From Pseudomonas sp. MUP55 (GTDB lineage Bacteria; Pseudomonadota; Gammaproteobacteria; Pseudomonadales; Pseudomonadaceae): a stretch of 64,000 nt of DNA. Below are positions 36,696 to 45,382 of the stretch, piece by piece. The stretch is from the NCBI RefSeq assembly GCF_034043515.1, contig NZ_CP138214.1, positions 992,001 through 1,056,000 of the forward strand, written 5' to 3'. Below the pieces are notes generated by a model. It saw only the letters and a program-made list of their open reading frames with translations. It made no database searches and was not told the DNA's origin. Each line of letters starts with the position of its first letter. Positions within the stretch are counted from its first letter, which is position 1. The position numbers and the translations under genes are program-made.

Positions 36696-37325
36696 ATGCG
36701 TGAAACCCCTGTTTTGATCGATGGCCCGGTGGGTCAACTGGAAGCCCTGTACCTGGATCACCCCGAACCACGTGGCCTGGCGCTGATCTGCCACCCTAAC
36801 CCGGTGCAGGGTGGGACCATGCTCAATAAAGTGGTATCGACCCTGCAGCGCACCGCCCGCGATGCCGGTTTGATTACATTGCGTTTCAACTATCGTGGCG
36901 TCGGTGCGAGTGCCGGTAGCCATGACATGGCTACCGGTGAAGTCGACGATGCCGAAGCCGCCGCCACCTGGCTGCGGGAAAAACACCCTGAGCTACCGAT
37001 GACGCTGCTGGGCTTCTCGTTTGGTGGCTATGTGGCCGCCAGCCTCGGTGGACGCCTGGAAGCCAAGGGTGAAAAGTTGGCGCACCTGTTCATGGTGGCT
37101 GCCGCGGTGATGCGTCTGCGTGATTCGGATGTTCTGCCACAGGATTGCCCCTTGACCCTGATCCAGCCGGAAACCGACGAAGTGGTCGACCCGCAAGTCG
37201 TCTACGACTGGTCCGCCGCCCTGAAACGCCCCCATGAGCTGCTGAAAGTGGCAGAATGCGGACACTTTTTTCACGGCAAGCTCACCGATCTGAAGGATCT
37301 GGTGCTGCCGCGCCTCTCGAATTGA
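36696..37325 (+). CDS. Alpha/beta hydrolase
   Basis: This hydrolase is about 209 residues long. The nucleophile elbow is GFSFGG (S108), with the oxyanion-region motif CHPNPVQGG near 33-40, a likely catalytic Asp in PETDEVVDP and a catalytic His in CGHFFHG. It is of the small cytosolic esterase type (YcjY/dienelactone-hydrolase-like), substrate unknown. The ATG at 36696 is my choice, but a TTG two codons upstream (36690) is better spaced from GGAG. It lies 24 bases before trpS on the same strand, as in P. aeruginosa (PA4440-PA4439). Confidence 0.85.
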   Translation: MRETPVLIDGPVGQLEALYLDHPEPRGLALICHPNPVQGGTMLNKVVSTLQRTARDAGLITLRFNYRGVGASAGSHDMATGEVDDAEAAATWLREKHPELPMTLLGFSFGGYVAASLGGRLEAKGEKLAHLFMVAAAVMRLRDSDVLPQDCPLTLIQPETDEVVDPQVVYDWSAALKRPHELLKVAECGHFFHGKLTDLKDLVLPRLSN

Positions 37326-37349
37326 TAGCAGTCTGATAAGCGATTACCC

Positions 37350-38705
37350 ATGACGACGCGTACCCGTATCCTCACCGGCATCACCACCACCGGCACGCCG
37401 CACCTGGGCAACTACGCTGGCGCGATCCGCCCGGCGATCCTTGCCAGCCAGGACGCCAACGCCGATTCCTTCTACTTCCTGGCCGACTACCACGCCCTGA
37501 TCAAGTGCGATGACCCGCAGCGCATCCAGCGCTCGCGCATGGAAATCGCCGCGACCTGGCTGGCCGGTGGCCTGGACGTGAACCGGGTGACCTTCTATCG
37601 CCAGTCCGATATCCCGGAAATCCCCGAGCTGACCTGGCTGCTGACGTGCGTGGCCGCCAAGGGCTTGCTTAATCGCGCCCACGCCTACAAAGCCTCGGTG
37701 GACAAAAACGTCGAAGCCGGCGAAGACCCGGATGCGGGCATCAGCATGGGCCTGTACAGCTACCCGGTGCTGATGGCGGCGGACATTTTGATGTTCAACG
37801 CGCACAAGGTGCCGGTGGGTCGCGACCAGATCCAGCACGTGGAGATGGCGCGTGACATCGGCCAGCGCTTCAACCACCTGTTCGGCAACGGTAAAGAATT
37901 CTTCACCATGCCCGAAGCGTTGATCGAAGAAAGCGTCGCCACCTTGCCGGGCCTGGATGGCCGCAAGATGTCCAAGAGCTATGACAACACCATCCCGTTG
38001 TTCACCAGCGCCAAGGACATGAAAGACGCGATCTCGCGGATCGTCACCGACTCGCGCGCGCCCGGCGAGGCGAAGGACCCGGACAACTCCCACCTGTTCA
38101 CCCTGTACCAGGCGTTTGCGAGCAAGGACCAGGCAGAAGCGTTCCGCAGTGAACTGTTGCAAGGCCTGGGTTGGGGCGAGGCGAAGAACCGTCTGTTCCA
38201 GTTGCTGGATGGCCAGTTGGGTGAAGCACGTGAGCGTTACCATCAACTGATGTCACGCCCCTCGGACATGGAAGACCTGCTGCTGGTCGGCGCCAAGAAG
38301 GCCCGTGCCGTCGCGGCGCCCTTCCTGGCACAGCTGCGCGAAGCAGTGGGTCTGCGTTCGTTCGTCAACCAGGCTGCGGCGCCGGTCGCCAGCAAGAAAA
38401 AGGCCGCGAAGGCCGCCCGCTTCGTGAGTTTCCGCGAAGACGACGGCAGCTTCCGCTTCCGCCTGCTGGCGGCCGATGGCGAGCAACTGCTGTTGTCGCG
38501 CAACTTCGCCGACGGCAAAGCGGCGGGTGCGGTGACCAAGCAATTGCAAAACGGCGACGCGTTGGACGTACGCACCGAGGCCCTGAGCTTCAGCGTATGG
38601 CTGGACGACGCTGCCGTGGCCGACAGCGCCGAGTTCGCCGACAGCGCCTCCCGTGATGCCGCTATCGCCGCCTTGCGCGTCGCGCTGACCCCTGCGCAGG
38701 ATTAA
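37350..38705 (+). CDS. trpS: Tryptophan-tRNA ligase with a C-terminal DUF1508-like extension
   Basis: This class Ic synthetase charges tRNA-Trp. The HIGH-type signature is TPHLGN (16-21) and KMSKS lies at about 206-210 (GRKMSKSYD). The catalytic part ends near residue 335. After a Lys/Ala linker (KKKAAKAA) there is an extra roughly 110-residue tail with two repeat-like units, FRFRLLAADGEQLLLSRNF and a degenerate copy. This resembles the YegP/DUF1508 fold. The E. coli enzyme is about 334 residues and lacks the tail, so the total of 451 is long, though Pseudomonas orthologues share this size. A terminator follows. Confidence 0.95.
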   Translation: MTTRTRILTGITTTGTPHLGNYAGAIRPAILASQDANADSFYFLADYHALIKCDDPQRIQRSRMEIAATWLAGGLDVNRVTFYRQSDIPEIPELTWLLTCVAAKGLLNRAHAYKASVDKNVEAGEDPDAGISMGLYSYPVLMAADILMFNAHKVPVGRDQIQHVEMARDIGQRFNHLFGNGKEFFTMPEALIEESVATLPGLDGRKMSKSYDNTIPLFTSAKDMKDAISRIVTDSRAPGEAKDPDNSHLFTLYQAFASKDQAEAFRSELLQGLGWGEAKNRLFQLLDGQLGEARERYHQLMSRPSDMEDLLLVGAKKARAVAAPFLAQLREAVGLRSFVNQAAAPVASKKKAAKAARFVSFREDDGSFRFRLLAADGEQLLLSRNFADGKAAGAVTKQLQNGDALDVRTEALSFSVWLDDAAVADSAEFADSASRDAAIAALRVALTPAQD

Positions 38706-38734
38706 CCCGACCAAGGGTTGATTGCCATTATCCA

Positions 38735-38765
38735 GGGCCGTCGTTACAGTGACGGCCCGTTTTTG
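38735..38765 (+). terminator. Intrinsic terminator of trpS
   Basis: GGGCCGTC pairs with GACGGCCC around an eight-base loop, followed by CGTTTTTG. It lies 20 bases before the zapE ATG, so zapE expression may depend on read-through or a promoter inside the hairpin region. Confidence 0.85.
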
Positions 38766-38784
38766 TTGCCTTGCTAACGAAATT

Positions 38785-39879
38785 ATGACGCCCCTAGAAC
38801 GATATCAAGCTGATCTGAAACGCCCTGACTTCTTCCATGACGCGGCCCAGGAAAATGCGGTGCGTCATTTGCAGCGCCTGTACGAAGACCTGGTCGCGGC
38901 CTCGCAAACCAAGCCGGGGATGTTCAGCAAGCTGTTTGGCAAGAAAGACCACACACCGGTCAAGGGCCTGTACTTCTGGGGTGGCGTCGGCCGGGGCAAG
39001 ACGTACCTGGTGGACACCTTCTTCGAAGCGCTGCCCTTCAAGGAAAAGGTCCGCACTCACTTCCACCGCTTCATGAAGCGCGTGCACGAAGAGATGAAGA
39101 CCCTGCCGGGGGAAAAGAACCCGCTGACCATCATCGCCAAGCGTTTCTCCGAAGAAGCGCGGGTGATCTGCTTCGATGAGTTCTTCGTCTCCGACATCAC
39201 CGATGCCATGATCCTGGGCACCTTGATGGAAGAGCTGTTCAAGAACGGCGTGACCCTGGTCGCCACCTCGAACATCGTGCCTGACGGTCTCTACAAGGAC
39301 GGCCTGCAGCGTGCACGCTTCCTGCCGGCCATTGCACTGATCAAGCAGAACACCGACATCGTCAACGTCGACAGCGGTGTCGACTACCGTCTGCGCCACC
39401 TTGAGCAAGCGGAGCTGTTCCACTTTCCGCTCAACGAAGCGGCCCATGACAGCCTGAAAAAAAGCTTCCGCGCGTTGACGCCGGAATGCACTCAGGCGGT
39501 GGAAAACGACAAGTTGATGATCGAGAACCGCGAAATCATTGCCTTGCGCACCTGCGATGACGTGGCCTGGTTCGACTTCCGCCAACTGTGCGACGGCCCG
39601 CGTAGCCAGAACGACTACATCGAATTGGGCAAGATCTTTCATGCCGTGATCTTGAGTGGTGTGGAGCAGATGGGCGTGACCACCGACGACATCGCGCGGC
39701 GTTTTATCAACATGGTCGACGAGTTCTATGACCGTAACGTGAAGCTGATCATCTCGGCGGAAGTCGAGCTCAAGGACCTCTACACCGGTGGTCGCTTGAA
39801 CTTTGAATTCCAGCGCACCCTGAGCCGCCTGCTGGAAATGCAGTCCCACGAGTTCCTGTCCCGCGGGCACAAGCCCTAA
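38785..39879 (+). CDS. zapE: Cell division ATPase ZapE (AFG1 family)
   Basis: This 364-residue AAA-type ATPase has Walker A GGVGRGKT (66-73, K72), Walker B VICFDEFF and a sensor region (LVATSNIVPDGLY). ZapE acts at the Z-ring under low oxygen or heat in E. coli; mitochondrial AFG1 relatives assist respiratory complex turnover. The start at the ATG at 38785 (MTPLERYQADL) gives the length of the Pseudomonas homologue. The frame extends upstream through the trpS terminator and is rejected. Confidence 0.93.
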   Translation: MTPLERYQADLKRPDFFHDAAQENAVRHLQRLYEDLVAASQTKPGMFSKLFGKKDHTPVKGLYFWGGVGRGKTYLVDTFFEALPFKEKVRTHFHRFMKRVHEEMKTLPGEKNPLTIIAKRFSEEARVICFDEFFVSDITDAMILGTLMEELFKNGVTLVATSNIVPDGLYKDGLQRARFLPAIALIKQNTDIVNVDSGVDYRLRHLEQAELFHFPLNEAAHDSLKKSFRALTPECTQAVENDKLMIENREIIALRTCDDVAWFDFRQLCDGPRSQNDYIELGKIFHAVILSGVEQMGVTTDDIARRFINMVDEFYDRNVKLIISAEVELKDLYTGGRLNFEFQRTLSRLLEMQSHEFLSRGHKP

Positions 39880-39895
39880 GACCTACACAGTAAAT

Positions 39896-39982
39896 GTGGG
39901 AGGGGGCTTGCCCCCGATAGCGGCCTGTCAGTATCAGATGTATTGACTGACACACTGCTATCGGGGGCAAGCCCCCTCCCAC
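39896..39982. repeat. REPIN (two inverted REPs)
   Basis: GTGGGAGGGGGCTTGCCCCC with GATAGCGG at the left and GCTATCGGGGGCAAGCCCCC closing at the right, facing inward. It lies between convergent zapE and the GlxA-type regulator. Confidence 0.92.
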
Positions 39983-40004
39983 ATTTGTCCTGTATAAAAC
40001 CTGC

Positions 40005-41000
40005 TTACGCGGCCTGCTGGAACTGCTGCCGGTACTGGTTCGGTGACAACTCCGTGTGCTGCCTGAACAACCGCGCAAAGAAACTCGCATCGTCGTAACC
40101 CACCTCATAGCTGATGGTCTTGATGCTCTTGCGGCTGCCCGACAGCAGGCCCTTGGCCGTCTCGATGCGCAAGCGTTGCAGATAATGCAGTGGCTTGTCG
40201 CCCGTGGCGGTCTGGAAGCGGCGCATGAAGTTACGGATGCTCATGCCGTGTTCCCGCGCGACGTCTTCGAAGCGGAACTTGTCGGCAAAATGCTCTTCGA
40301 GCCAATGCTGGATCTGCAGGATGATCACGTCCTGGTGCAGCTTCTGCCCGCCAAAACCGATGCGCCCCGGCGAATAGCTGCGTTGCACTTCATACAGAAT
40401 GTCGCGGGCCACCGCCTGGGCGATGTTGGCGCCGCAGAAGCGTTCGATCAGATAAATGTAGAGGTCGCAGGCTGAAGTGGTGCCGCCGGCGCAATACAGG
40501 TTATCGGCGTCGGTCAGGTGCTTGTCCTGGTTGAGCTGCACCTTGGGGAAGCGTTCGCTGAAGGCGTTGAAGAAGCGCCAGTAGGTGGTCGCCTCCTTGC
40601 CATCGAGCAGGCCGGCTTCGGCCAGCCAGAACACCCCGGTGGCTTCACCGCACAGCACGGCGCCGCGTGCGTGCTGTTCACGCAACCACGGCAGCACCTG
40701 GGGGTAGCGCGTGCACAAGGCGTCGAAGTCGTCCCAGAAGGCCGGTAATACGATGATGTCGGCGTCTTCCAGGCCGCCGTCCACCGGCATGATCACATCG
40801 CTGAAACTGCAGACCGACTGCCCGTCAGGGCTGACCAGGCGGGTTTCAAACGCAGGGGTCAGGCCCAGGCCTTGTTGTTTGCCGTAACGCAGGCTGGCGA
40901 GATGGAAGAAGTCCTTGGCTTGCATGAGGGTTGAAGCGAATACCCGATCAATGGCCAGAACGCTGACGCGCCGCAAGGGCGTGGAGATTTGGTTAGACAT
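40005..41000 (-). CDS. GlxA-family AraC-type transcriptional regulator
   Basis: This 331-residue regulator has an N-terminal DJ-1/PfpI-like domain (about 12-195; elbow GAVLCGEATGVFWLAEAGLL) and two C-terminal AraC helix-turn-helix motifs (FRFEDVAREHGMSIRNFMRRF and KTISYEVGYDDASFFARLFRQ). It is divergent from the acyl-CoA dehydrogenase gene with 145 bases between, so it probably controls that gene and itself. The P. aeruginosa neighbourhood (PA4436-PA4435) shows the same pair. The inducer is unknown. Confidence 0.88.
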   Translation of the reverse strand: MSNQISTPLRRVSVLAIDRVFASTLMQAKDFFHLASLRYGKQQGLGLTPAFETRLVSPDGQSVCSFSDVIMPVDGGLEDADIIVLPAFWDDFDALCTRYPQVLPWLREQHARGAVLCGEATGVFWLAEAGLLDGKEATTYWRFFNAFSERFPKVQLNQDKHLTDADNLYCAGGTTSACDLYIYLIERFCGANIAQAVARDILYEVQRSYSPGRIGFGGQKLHQDVIILQIQHWLEEHFADKFRFEDVAREHGMSIRNFMRRFQTATGDKPLHYLQRLRIETAKGLLSGSRKSIKTISYEVGYDDASFFARLFRQHTELSPNQYRQQFQQAA

Positions 41001-41145
41001 AATTTCATTTATTCTTATAGGGGAAAGTGGTCACCAGACGGCTGGATCGTCTTATTTTTTGTCGCATGTGTCCAGTGTCCCGTGACGTCTTCGCGGCATA
41101 GGCTCTGTGGGCTCGTCCTTGTCCGACAATCCATGCAGGTGACTC

Positions 41146-42282
41146 ATGATTCCCAGAACCTTGTTCAGCCCCGAGCACGAACTCTTCCGCGAAAGCGTGC
41201 GCACTTTCCTTGAAAAAGACGCGGCGCCGTTCCATGGGCAATGGGAGAAACAGGGCTATATCGACCGTAGCCTCTGGACCCGGGCGGGGGAGGCGGGGAT
41301 GCTGTGTTCGCACGTGCCGGAAGAATACGGTGGGCTGGGCGCGGATTTCCTGTACAGCGCGGTCGTGATTGAGGAGATCAGCCGACTGGGCTTGACCGGC
41401 ATCGGTTTCTCACTGCATTCGGACATCGTCGCGCCGTACATCCTGCATTACGGCAGCGAAGCGCTGAAACACAAATACCTGCCCAAGTTGATCTCCGGCG
41501 AGATGGTCACGGCCATTGCCATGACCGAGCCGGGGGCCGGTTCCGACCTGCAAGGGGTGAAAACCACGGCGGTCCTGGACGGTGACGAGTATGTGATCAA
41601 CGGCTCCAAGACGTTTATCACCAACGGTTACCTGGCCGAGTTGGTCATCGTGGTGGCCAAGACCGATCCCAAGGCCGGCGCCAAGGGCACCAGCCTGTTC
41701 CTGGTCGAGGCGGCCACGCCGGGCTTCGACAAAGGCAAGCGCCTGGAGAAGGTCGGCATGAAGGCTCAGGACACCTCGGAGTTGTTCTTCCAGGATGTGC
41801 GCGTGCCCAAGGAAAACCTGCTGGGCCAGGCGGGTATGGGCTTTGCGTACCTGATGCAGGAACTGCCCCAGGAGCGGCTGACCGTGGCGATTGGCGCGCT
41901 GTCTTCGGCTGAAGCGGCGTTGCAATGGACGCTGGATTACACCCGCGAGCGCAAGGCGTTTGGCAAGGCAATTGCCGACTTCCAGAACACCCGGTTCAAG
42001 CTGGCCGAGATGGCCACCGAGATTCAGATTGGCCGTGTGTTCGTGGATAAATGCATGGCGCTGCACCTGGAAGGCAAGCTGGATGTGCCCACTGCGGCAA
42101 TGGCCAAGTACTGGGCTACAGACCTGCAATGCAAGGTGCTCGATGAGTGCGTGCAGCTGCACGGCGGTTACGGATTCATGTGGGAATACCCGATTGCTCG
42201 GGCGTGGGCGGATGCGCGGGTGCAGCGCATTTACGCGGGAACCAATGAGATCATGAAGGAGATCATTGCGCGGGCGCTTTGA
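41146..42282 (+). CDS. Acyl-CoA dehydrogenase
   Basis: This 378-residue FAD enzyme makes the alpha-beta double bond in an acyl-CoA. Family motifs are AMTEPGAGSDL, the C-terminal YTRERKAFGKAIADFQ, and LHGGYGFMWEYPI. At the usual short/medium-chain catalytic position it reads IYAGT (A364) instead of IYEGT. The catalytic base is therefore probably E243 in PQERL, the position used by long-chain and isovaleryl-CoA dehydrogenases. No electron-transfer flavoprotein gene is near. It is divergent from the GlxA-type regulator. Confidence 0.9.
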   Translation: MIPRTLFSPEHELFRESVRTFLEKDAAPFHGQWEKQGYIDRSLWTRAGEAGMLCSHVPEEYGGLGADFLYSAVVIEEISRLGLTGIGFSLHSDIVAPYILHYGSEALKHKYLPKLISGEMVTAIAMTEPGAGSDLQGVKTTAVLDGDEYVINGSKTFITNGYLAELVIVVAKTDPKAGAKGTSLFLVEAATPGFDKGKRLEKVGMKAQDTSELFFQDVRVPKENLLGQAGMGFAYLMQELPQERLTVAIGALSSAEAALQWTLDYTRERKAFGKAIADFQNTRFKLAEMATEIQIGRVFVDKCMALHLEGKLDVPTAAMAKYWATDLQCKVLDECVQLHGGYGFMWEYPIARAWADARVQRIYAGTNEIMKEIIARAL

Positions 42283-42305
42283 TCTTTGCTGCTGCCGAGG
42301 GCCTC

Positions 42306-42382
42306 ATCGGGGGCAAGCCCCCTCCCGCATTTGACTGTGTTCACAAGTCCAAGTGTGGGAGGGGGCTTGCCCCCGATAGCGG
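42306..42382. repeat. Outward-facing REP pair
   Basis: A closing-type REP (ATCGGGGGCAAGCCCCCTCC) comes first and an opening-type REP (GTGGGAGGGGGCTTGCCCCC, from 42355) second. The order is reversed relative to the inward REPINs. It separates the dehydrogenase from the convergent tas-like gene. Confidence 0.88.
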
Positions 42383-42394
42383 CTTAAGGATCAA

Positions 42395-43435
42395 TCAAGG
42401 CGCCGGATTCGGATGATCCTTCTGAATCGCCTCGATCCCATCCAGCACTTCCTTGGACAGTTTCAGATCAGCACTGGCAATGTTGCTGTCCAACTGCTCA
42501 AGAGACGTGGCGCCAATGATATTGCTGGTCACGAACGGCTGTTGCGTCACGAAGGCCAACGCCATCTGCGCCGGGTCCAGGCCATGTTCTCGCGCCAACG
42601 CGACATAACGGCTGCAGGCTGCTTCCGACTGCGGGTTGAAGTAGCGACTGAAACGGCTGTATTGCGTCAGGCGCGCCTTGGCCGGGCGTGCACCGCCCTC
42701 GTACTTGCCGCTGAGCATGCCGAACGCCAGTGGCGAGTAGGCCAGCAAGCCGCATTGTTCGCGAATCGCGATTTCTGCCAGGCCCACTTCAAAGCTGCGG
42801 TTGAGCAGGTTGTAGGGATTCTGGATAGACACCGCGCGGGTCCAGCCACGGGCTTCGGCCAGGGCGAGGAATTTCATGGTGCCCCACGGCGTTTCATTGG
42901 ACAGGCCGATGTGGCGGATCTTGCCGGCCTTGACCTGTTCGTCCAGCGCTTGGAGGGTTTCTTCAAGTGGCGTGAGGTCGTCTTCGTCCTTGTGCTTGTA
43001 GCTCAATTGGCCAAAGAAGTTGGTGCTGCGCTCGGGCCAATGCAACTGGTAAAGGTCGATCCAGTCGGTCTGCAGGCGCTTGAGGCTGGCGTCCAGGGCC
43101 TGAACGATGTGCTTGCGGTTATGACGCAGGTAGCCATCGCGGATGTAATCGATGGTGTTGCCCGGGCCTGCGATCTTGCTGGCCAGGATCCAGTCGGCGC
43201 GGTCGCCACGGCTCTTGAAGTAATTGCCGATATATCGCTCGGTGGTGGCGTAGGTGTCGGCCTTGGGCGGTACCGGGTACATTTCCGCCGTGTCGAGGAA
43301 GTTGATCCCCGCGGCCTTGGCCCGTTCGATCTGTGCGAAGGCCTCTGCCTCGCTGTTTTGCTCACCCCAGGTCATGGTGCCCAAGGCAATCGCGCTTACG
43401 TTCAGATCGGTCCGGCCCAGCTGTCGATAATCCAT
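42395..43435 (-). CDS. tas: NADP(H)-dependent aldo-keto reductase, Tas-like
   Basis: This 346-residue TIM-barrel reductase has the same length as E. coli Tas and similar wording (LGTMTWGEQNSEAEAFAQ, AEMYPVPPKADT, IQNPYNLLNRSFEVGLAEI). The catalytic tetrad is D48, Y53, K87 and H132. Tas suppresses a tyrosine auxotrophy in E. coli; the natural substrate is unknown. The start is ATG 43435 with AAGGAG upstream; the frame continues to 43630 across the rplM leader and is rejected. It is divergent from rplM. Confidence 0.9.
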   Translation of the reverse strand: MDYRQLGRTDLNVSAIALGTMTWGEQNSEAEAFAQIERAKAAGINFLDTAEMYPVPPKADTYATTERYIGNYFKSRGDRADWILASKIAGPGNTIDYIRDGYLRHNRKHIVQALDASLKRLQTDWIDLYQLHWPERSTNFFGQLSYKHKDEDDLTPLEETLQALDEQVKAGKIRHIGLSNETPWGTMKFLALAEARGWTRAVSIQNPYNLLNRSFEVGLAEIAIREQCGLLAYSPLAFGMLSGKYEGGARPAKARLTQYSRFSRYFNPQSEAACSRYVALAREHGLDPAQMALAFVTQQPFVTSNIIGATSLEQLDSNIASADLKLSKEVLDGIEAIQKDHPNPAP

Positions 43436-43614
43436 CGGGTACTCCTTCAGGGGAAAACAATCATAAAAGCAGGTTGAATTTTTTTTCGCAATCTGCATAA
43501 TTGCCCACCTCTTTCTGCAGTGGAAGTGATGCGCCGCCTGCCGAAGAATCTTGCCGTTGAACGGACGCGCTGACCCGAGCCCCCGATAGCGTCTGTATCC
43601 GGCTGCCTTTGACC

Positions 43615-43643
43615 TTGTCAAAGTACGCACTATTCAGTAAGAT
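43615..43643 (+). promoter_or_regulatory. rplM: Predicted sigma70 promoter of rplM-rpsI
   Basis: TTGTCA (43615-43620) and TAAGAT (43638-43643) are separated by 17 bases. The short leader then holds a hairpin, CCGCC and GGCGG (43645-43667), just before the rplM ribosome site, a possible L13 autoregulatory element. Confidence 0.5.
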
Positions 43644-43685
43644 CCGCCGTCTAAATTTACAGGCGGCCCCTGAGGCTATTAAAGA

Positions 43686-44114
43686 ATGACAACTTTTACT
43701 GCAAAACCGGAAACAGTTCAGCGCGACTGGTTTGTCGTCGACGCCGCTGGTCAGACCCTGGGTCGTCTGGCCACTGAAGTCGCCAGCCGTCTGCGTGGCA
43801 AGCACAAGCCTGAATACACCCCGCACGTTGATACCGGTGACTACATTGTCATCATCAACGCTGAGCAGGTTCGTGTGACCGGCAACAAAGCAAGCGACAA
43901 AATGTACTACCGTCACTCCGGTTTCCCAGGCGGTATCAAGTCTTCCAACTTCGAAGGCCTGATTGCCAAGAAGCCTGAAGCCCCGATCGAAATCGCGGTC
44001 AAAGGCATGCTGCCTAAGGGCCCACTGGGTCGCGATATGTTTCGCAAGCTGAAAGTCTATGCGGGCGCTGTACACCCTCATGCTGCTCAGCAGCCCCAAG
44101 AACTGAAGTTTTAA
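43686..44114 (+). CDS. rplM: 50S ribosomal protein L13
   Basis: This 142-residue large-subunit protein shows the L13 landmarks [32 protein letters not shown] and [19 protein letters not shown]. Length and partner (rpsI 14 bases downstream) are invariant in proteobacteria. It assembles early on 23S rRNA. Transcription probably starts from the promoter at 43615-43643. Confidence 0.98.
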
Positions 44115-44128
44115 CGGAATAGTTCATT

Positions 44129-44521
44129 ATGTCGGCGACTCAAAATTACGGCACTGGCCGTCGCAAAACCGCAACCGCACGCGTTTTCCTGCGTCCGGGC
44201 ACTGGTAACATCTCGATCAACAACCGCTCCCTGGACAACTTCTTCGGCCGCGAAACTGCCCGCATGGTAGTTCGTCAGCCGCTGGAATTGACCGAGACCG
44301 TTGAAAAGTTCGACATCTACGTCACCGTTATCGGTGGCGGTGTAAGTGGTCAAGCTGGCGCAATCCGCCACGGTATCACTCGCGCTCTGATGCAGTACGA
44401 CGAAACCCTGCGTGGCGCTCTGCGCAAAGCTGGCTTCGTAACTCGCGATGCTCGTGAAGTTGAACGTAAGAAAGTCGGTCTGCGTAAAGCGCGTAAGCGT
44501 CCGCAGTACTCGAAGCGTTAA
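44129..44521 (+). CDS. rpsI: 30S ribosomal protein S9
   Basis: This 130-residue small-subunit protein has [18 protein letters not shown] near the N-terminus and the basic C-terminal tail ending in QYSKR, which reaches the P-site tRNA. It is the second gene of the rplM-rpsI operon and is followed by a strong terminator. Confidence 0.98.
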
Positions 44522-44538
44522 TTCGCTTTACGTTCCAC

Positions 44539-44576
44539 AAAAACGCCCAGCCTCCTCACGGAGCTGGGCGTTTTTT
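44539..44576 (+). terminator. Intrinsic terminator of rplM-rpsI
   Basis: AAAAACGCCCAGC pairs with GCTGGGCGTTTTTT, with a U-tract of six. Confidence 0.92.
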
Positions 44577-44614
44577 ATTGCCTGCGATTTATGCACATTT
44601 TTCGCCGTGACAAC

Positions 44615-44641
44615 TTGCCACATCCGTAGACCCCCTATACT
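44615..44641 (+). promoter_or_regulatory. petA: Predicted promoter of petABC
   Basis: TTGCCA (44615-44620) and TATACT (44636-44641) are 15 bases apart, slightly short. Transcription would start near 44648, giving a leader of about 140 bases before petA. Confidence 0.4.
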
Positions 44642-44788
44642 ACAAGGGCTAGGGGTGGAGGCCCGGGCAATTCCCTTGTCATACGTGGGGCTTTTCATTA
44701 CCATCCGGTCAAAATTTTTATAAGTAAAGATTCAATACTTAGTAGACGCCTGATTTAACAGGCCAAAAAGCTGATGGGAGAGGACTGA

Positions 44789-45382
44789 ATGAGCAATGAC
44801 GGCGTGAATGCAGGCCGGCGTCGCTTCTTGGTAGCAGCCACATCCGTGGTGGGTGCTGCAGGAGCGGTGGGGGCTGCGGTCCCGTTCGTGGGGTCATGGT
44901 TTCCCAGTGCCAAGGCGAAAGCCGCAGGTGCACCGGTGAAGGTGAATGTCAGCAAGATCGAGCCAGGGCAGCAGATGATTGCTGAATGGCGCGGCCAGCC
45001 AGTATTCATTGTTCGTCGTACCGAGGAAATCCTGGGGAATCTGAAGAAGATCGAAGGCCAGTTGTCTGACCCGAAATCCGAAAATTCCGACCAGCCCGCC
45101 TACGCCAAGAACGAAGTGCGCTCCATCAAACCAGAGATTCTGCTGCTGGTTGGCCTCTGTACCCACCTGGGTTGTTCTCCGACCTTTCGCCCGGAAGTCG
45201 CGCCCGTCGACTTGGGCAAGGATTGGGTCGGCGGTTATTTCTGCCCGTGCCACGGTTCTCATTACGACCTCGCCGGCCGTGTCTACAAATCCCAGCCCGC
45301 GCCCCTGAACCTGCCGGTTCCTCCGCATACCTACGAAACTGACGACCTTATTGTCATTGGCCTCGATAAGGAGAACGCGTGA
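44789..45382 (+). CDS. petA: Ubiquinol-cytochrome c reductase Rieske iron-sulfur subunit
   Basis: This 197-residue subunit of the cytochrome bc1 complex carries a Tat-type signal/anchor (GRRRFLVAATSVVGAAGAVG). The 2Fe-2S ligands are C124 and H126 (CTHLGC) and C152 and H155 (CPCHGS), with C129-C154 forming the usual disulfide. It takes the first electron from ubiquinol on the periplasmic side. It is first in petABC, and its TGA overlaps the petB ATG by one base. Confidence 0.97.
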   Translation: MSNDGVNAGRRRFLVAATSVVGAAGAVGAAVPFVGSWFPSAKAKAAGAPVKVNVSKIEPGQQMIAEWRGQPVFIVRRTEEILGNLKKIEGQLSDPKSENSDQPAYAKNEVRSIKPEILLLVGLCTHLGCSPTFRPEVAPVDLGKDWVGGYFCPCHGSHYDLAGRVYKSQPAPLNLPVPPHTYETDDLIVIGLDKENA

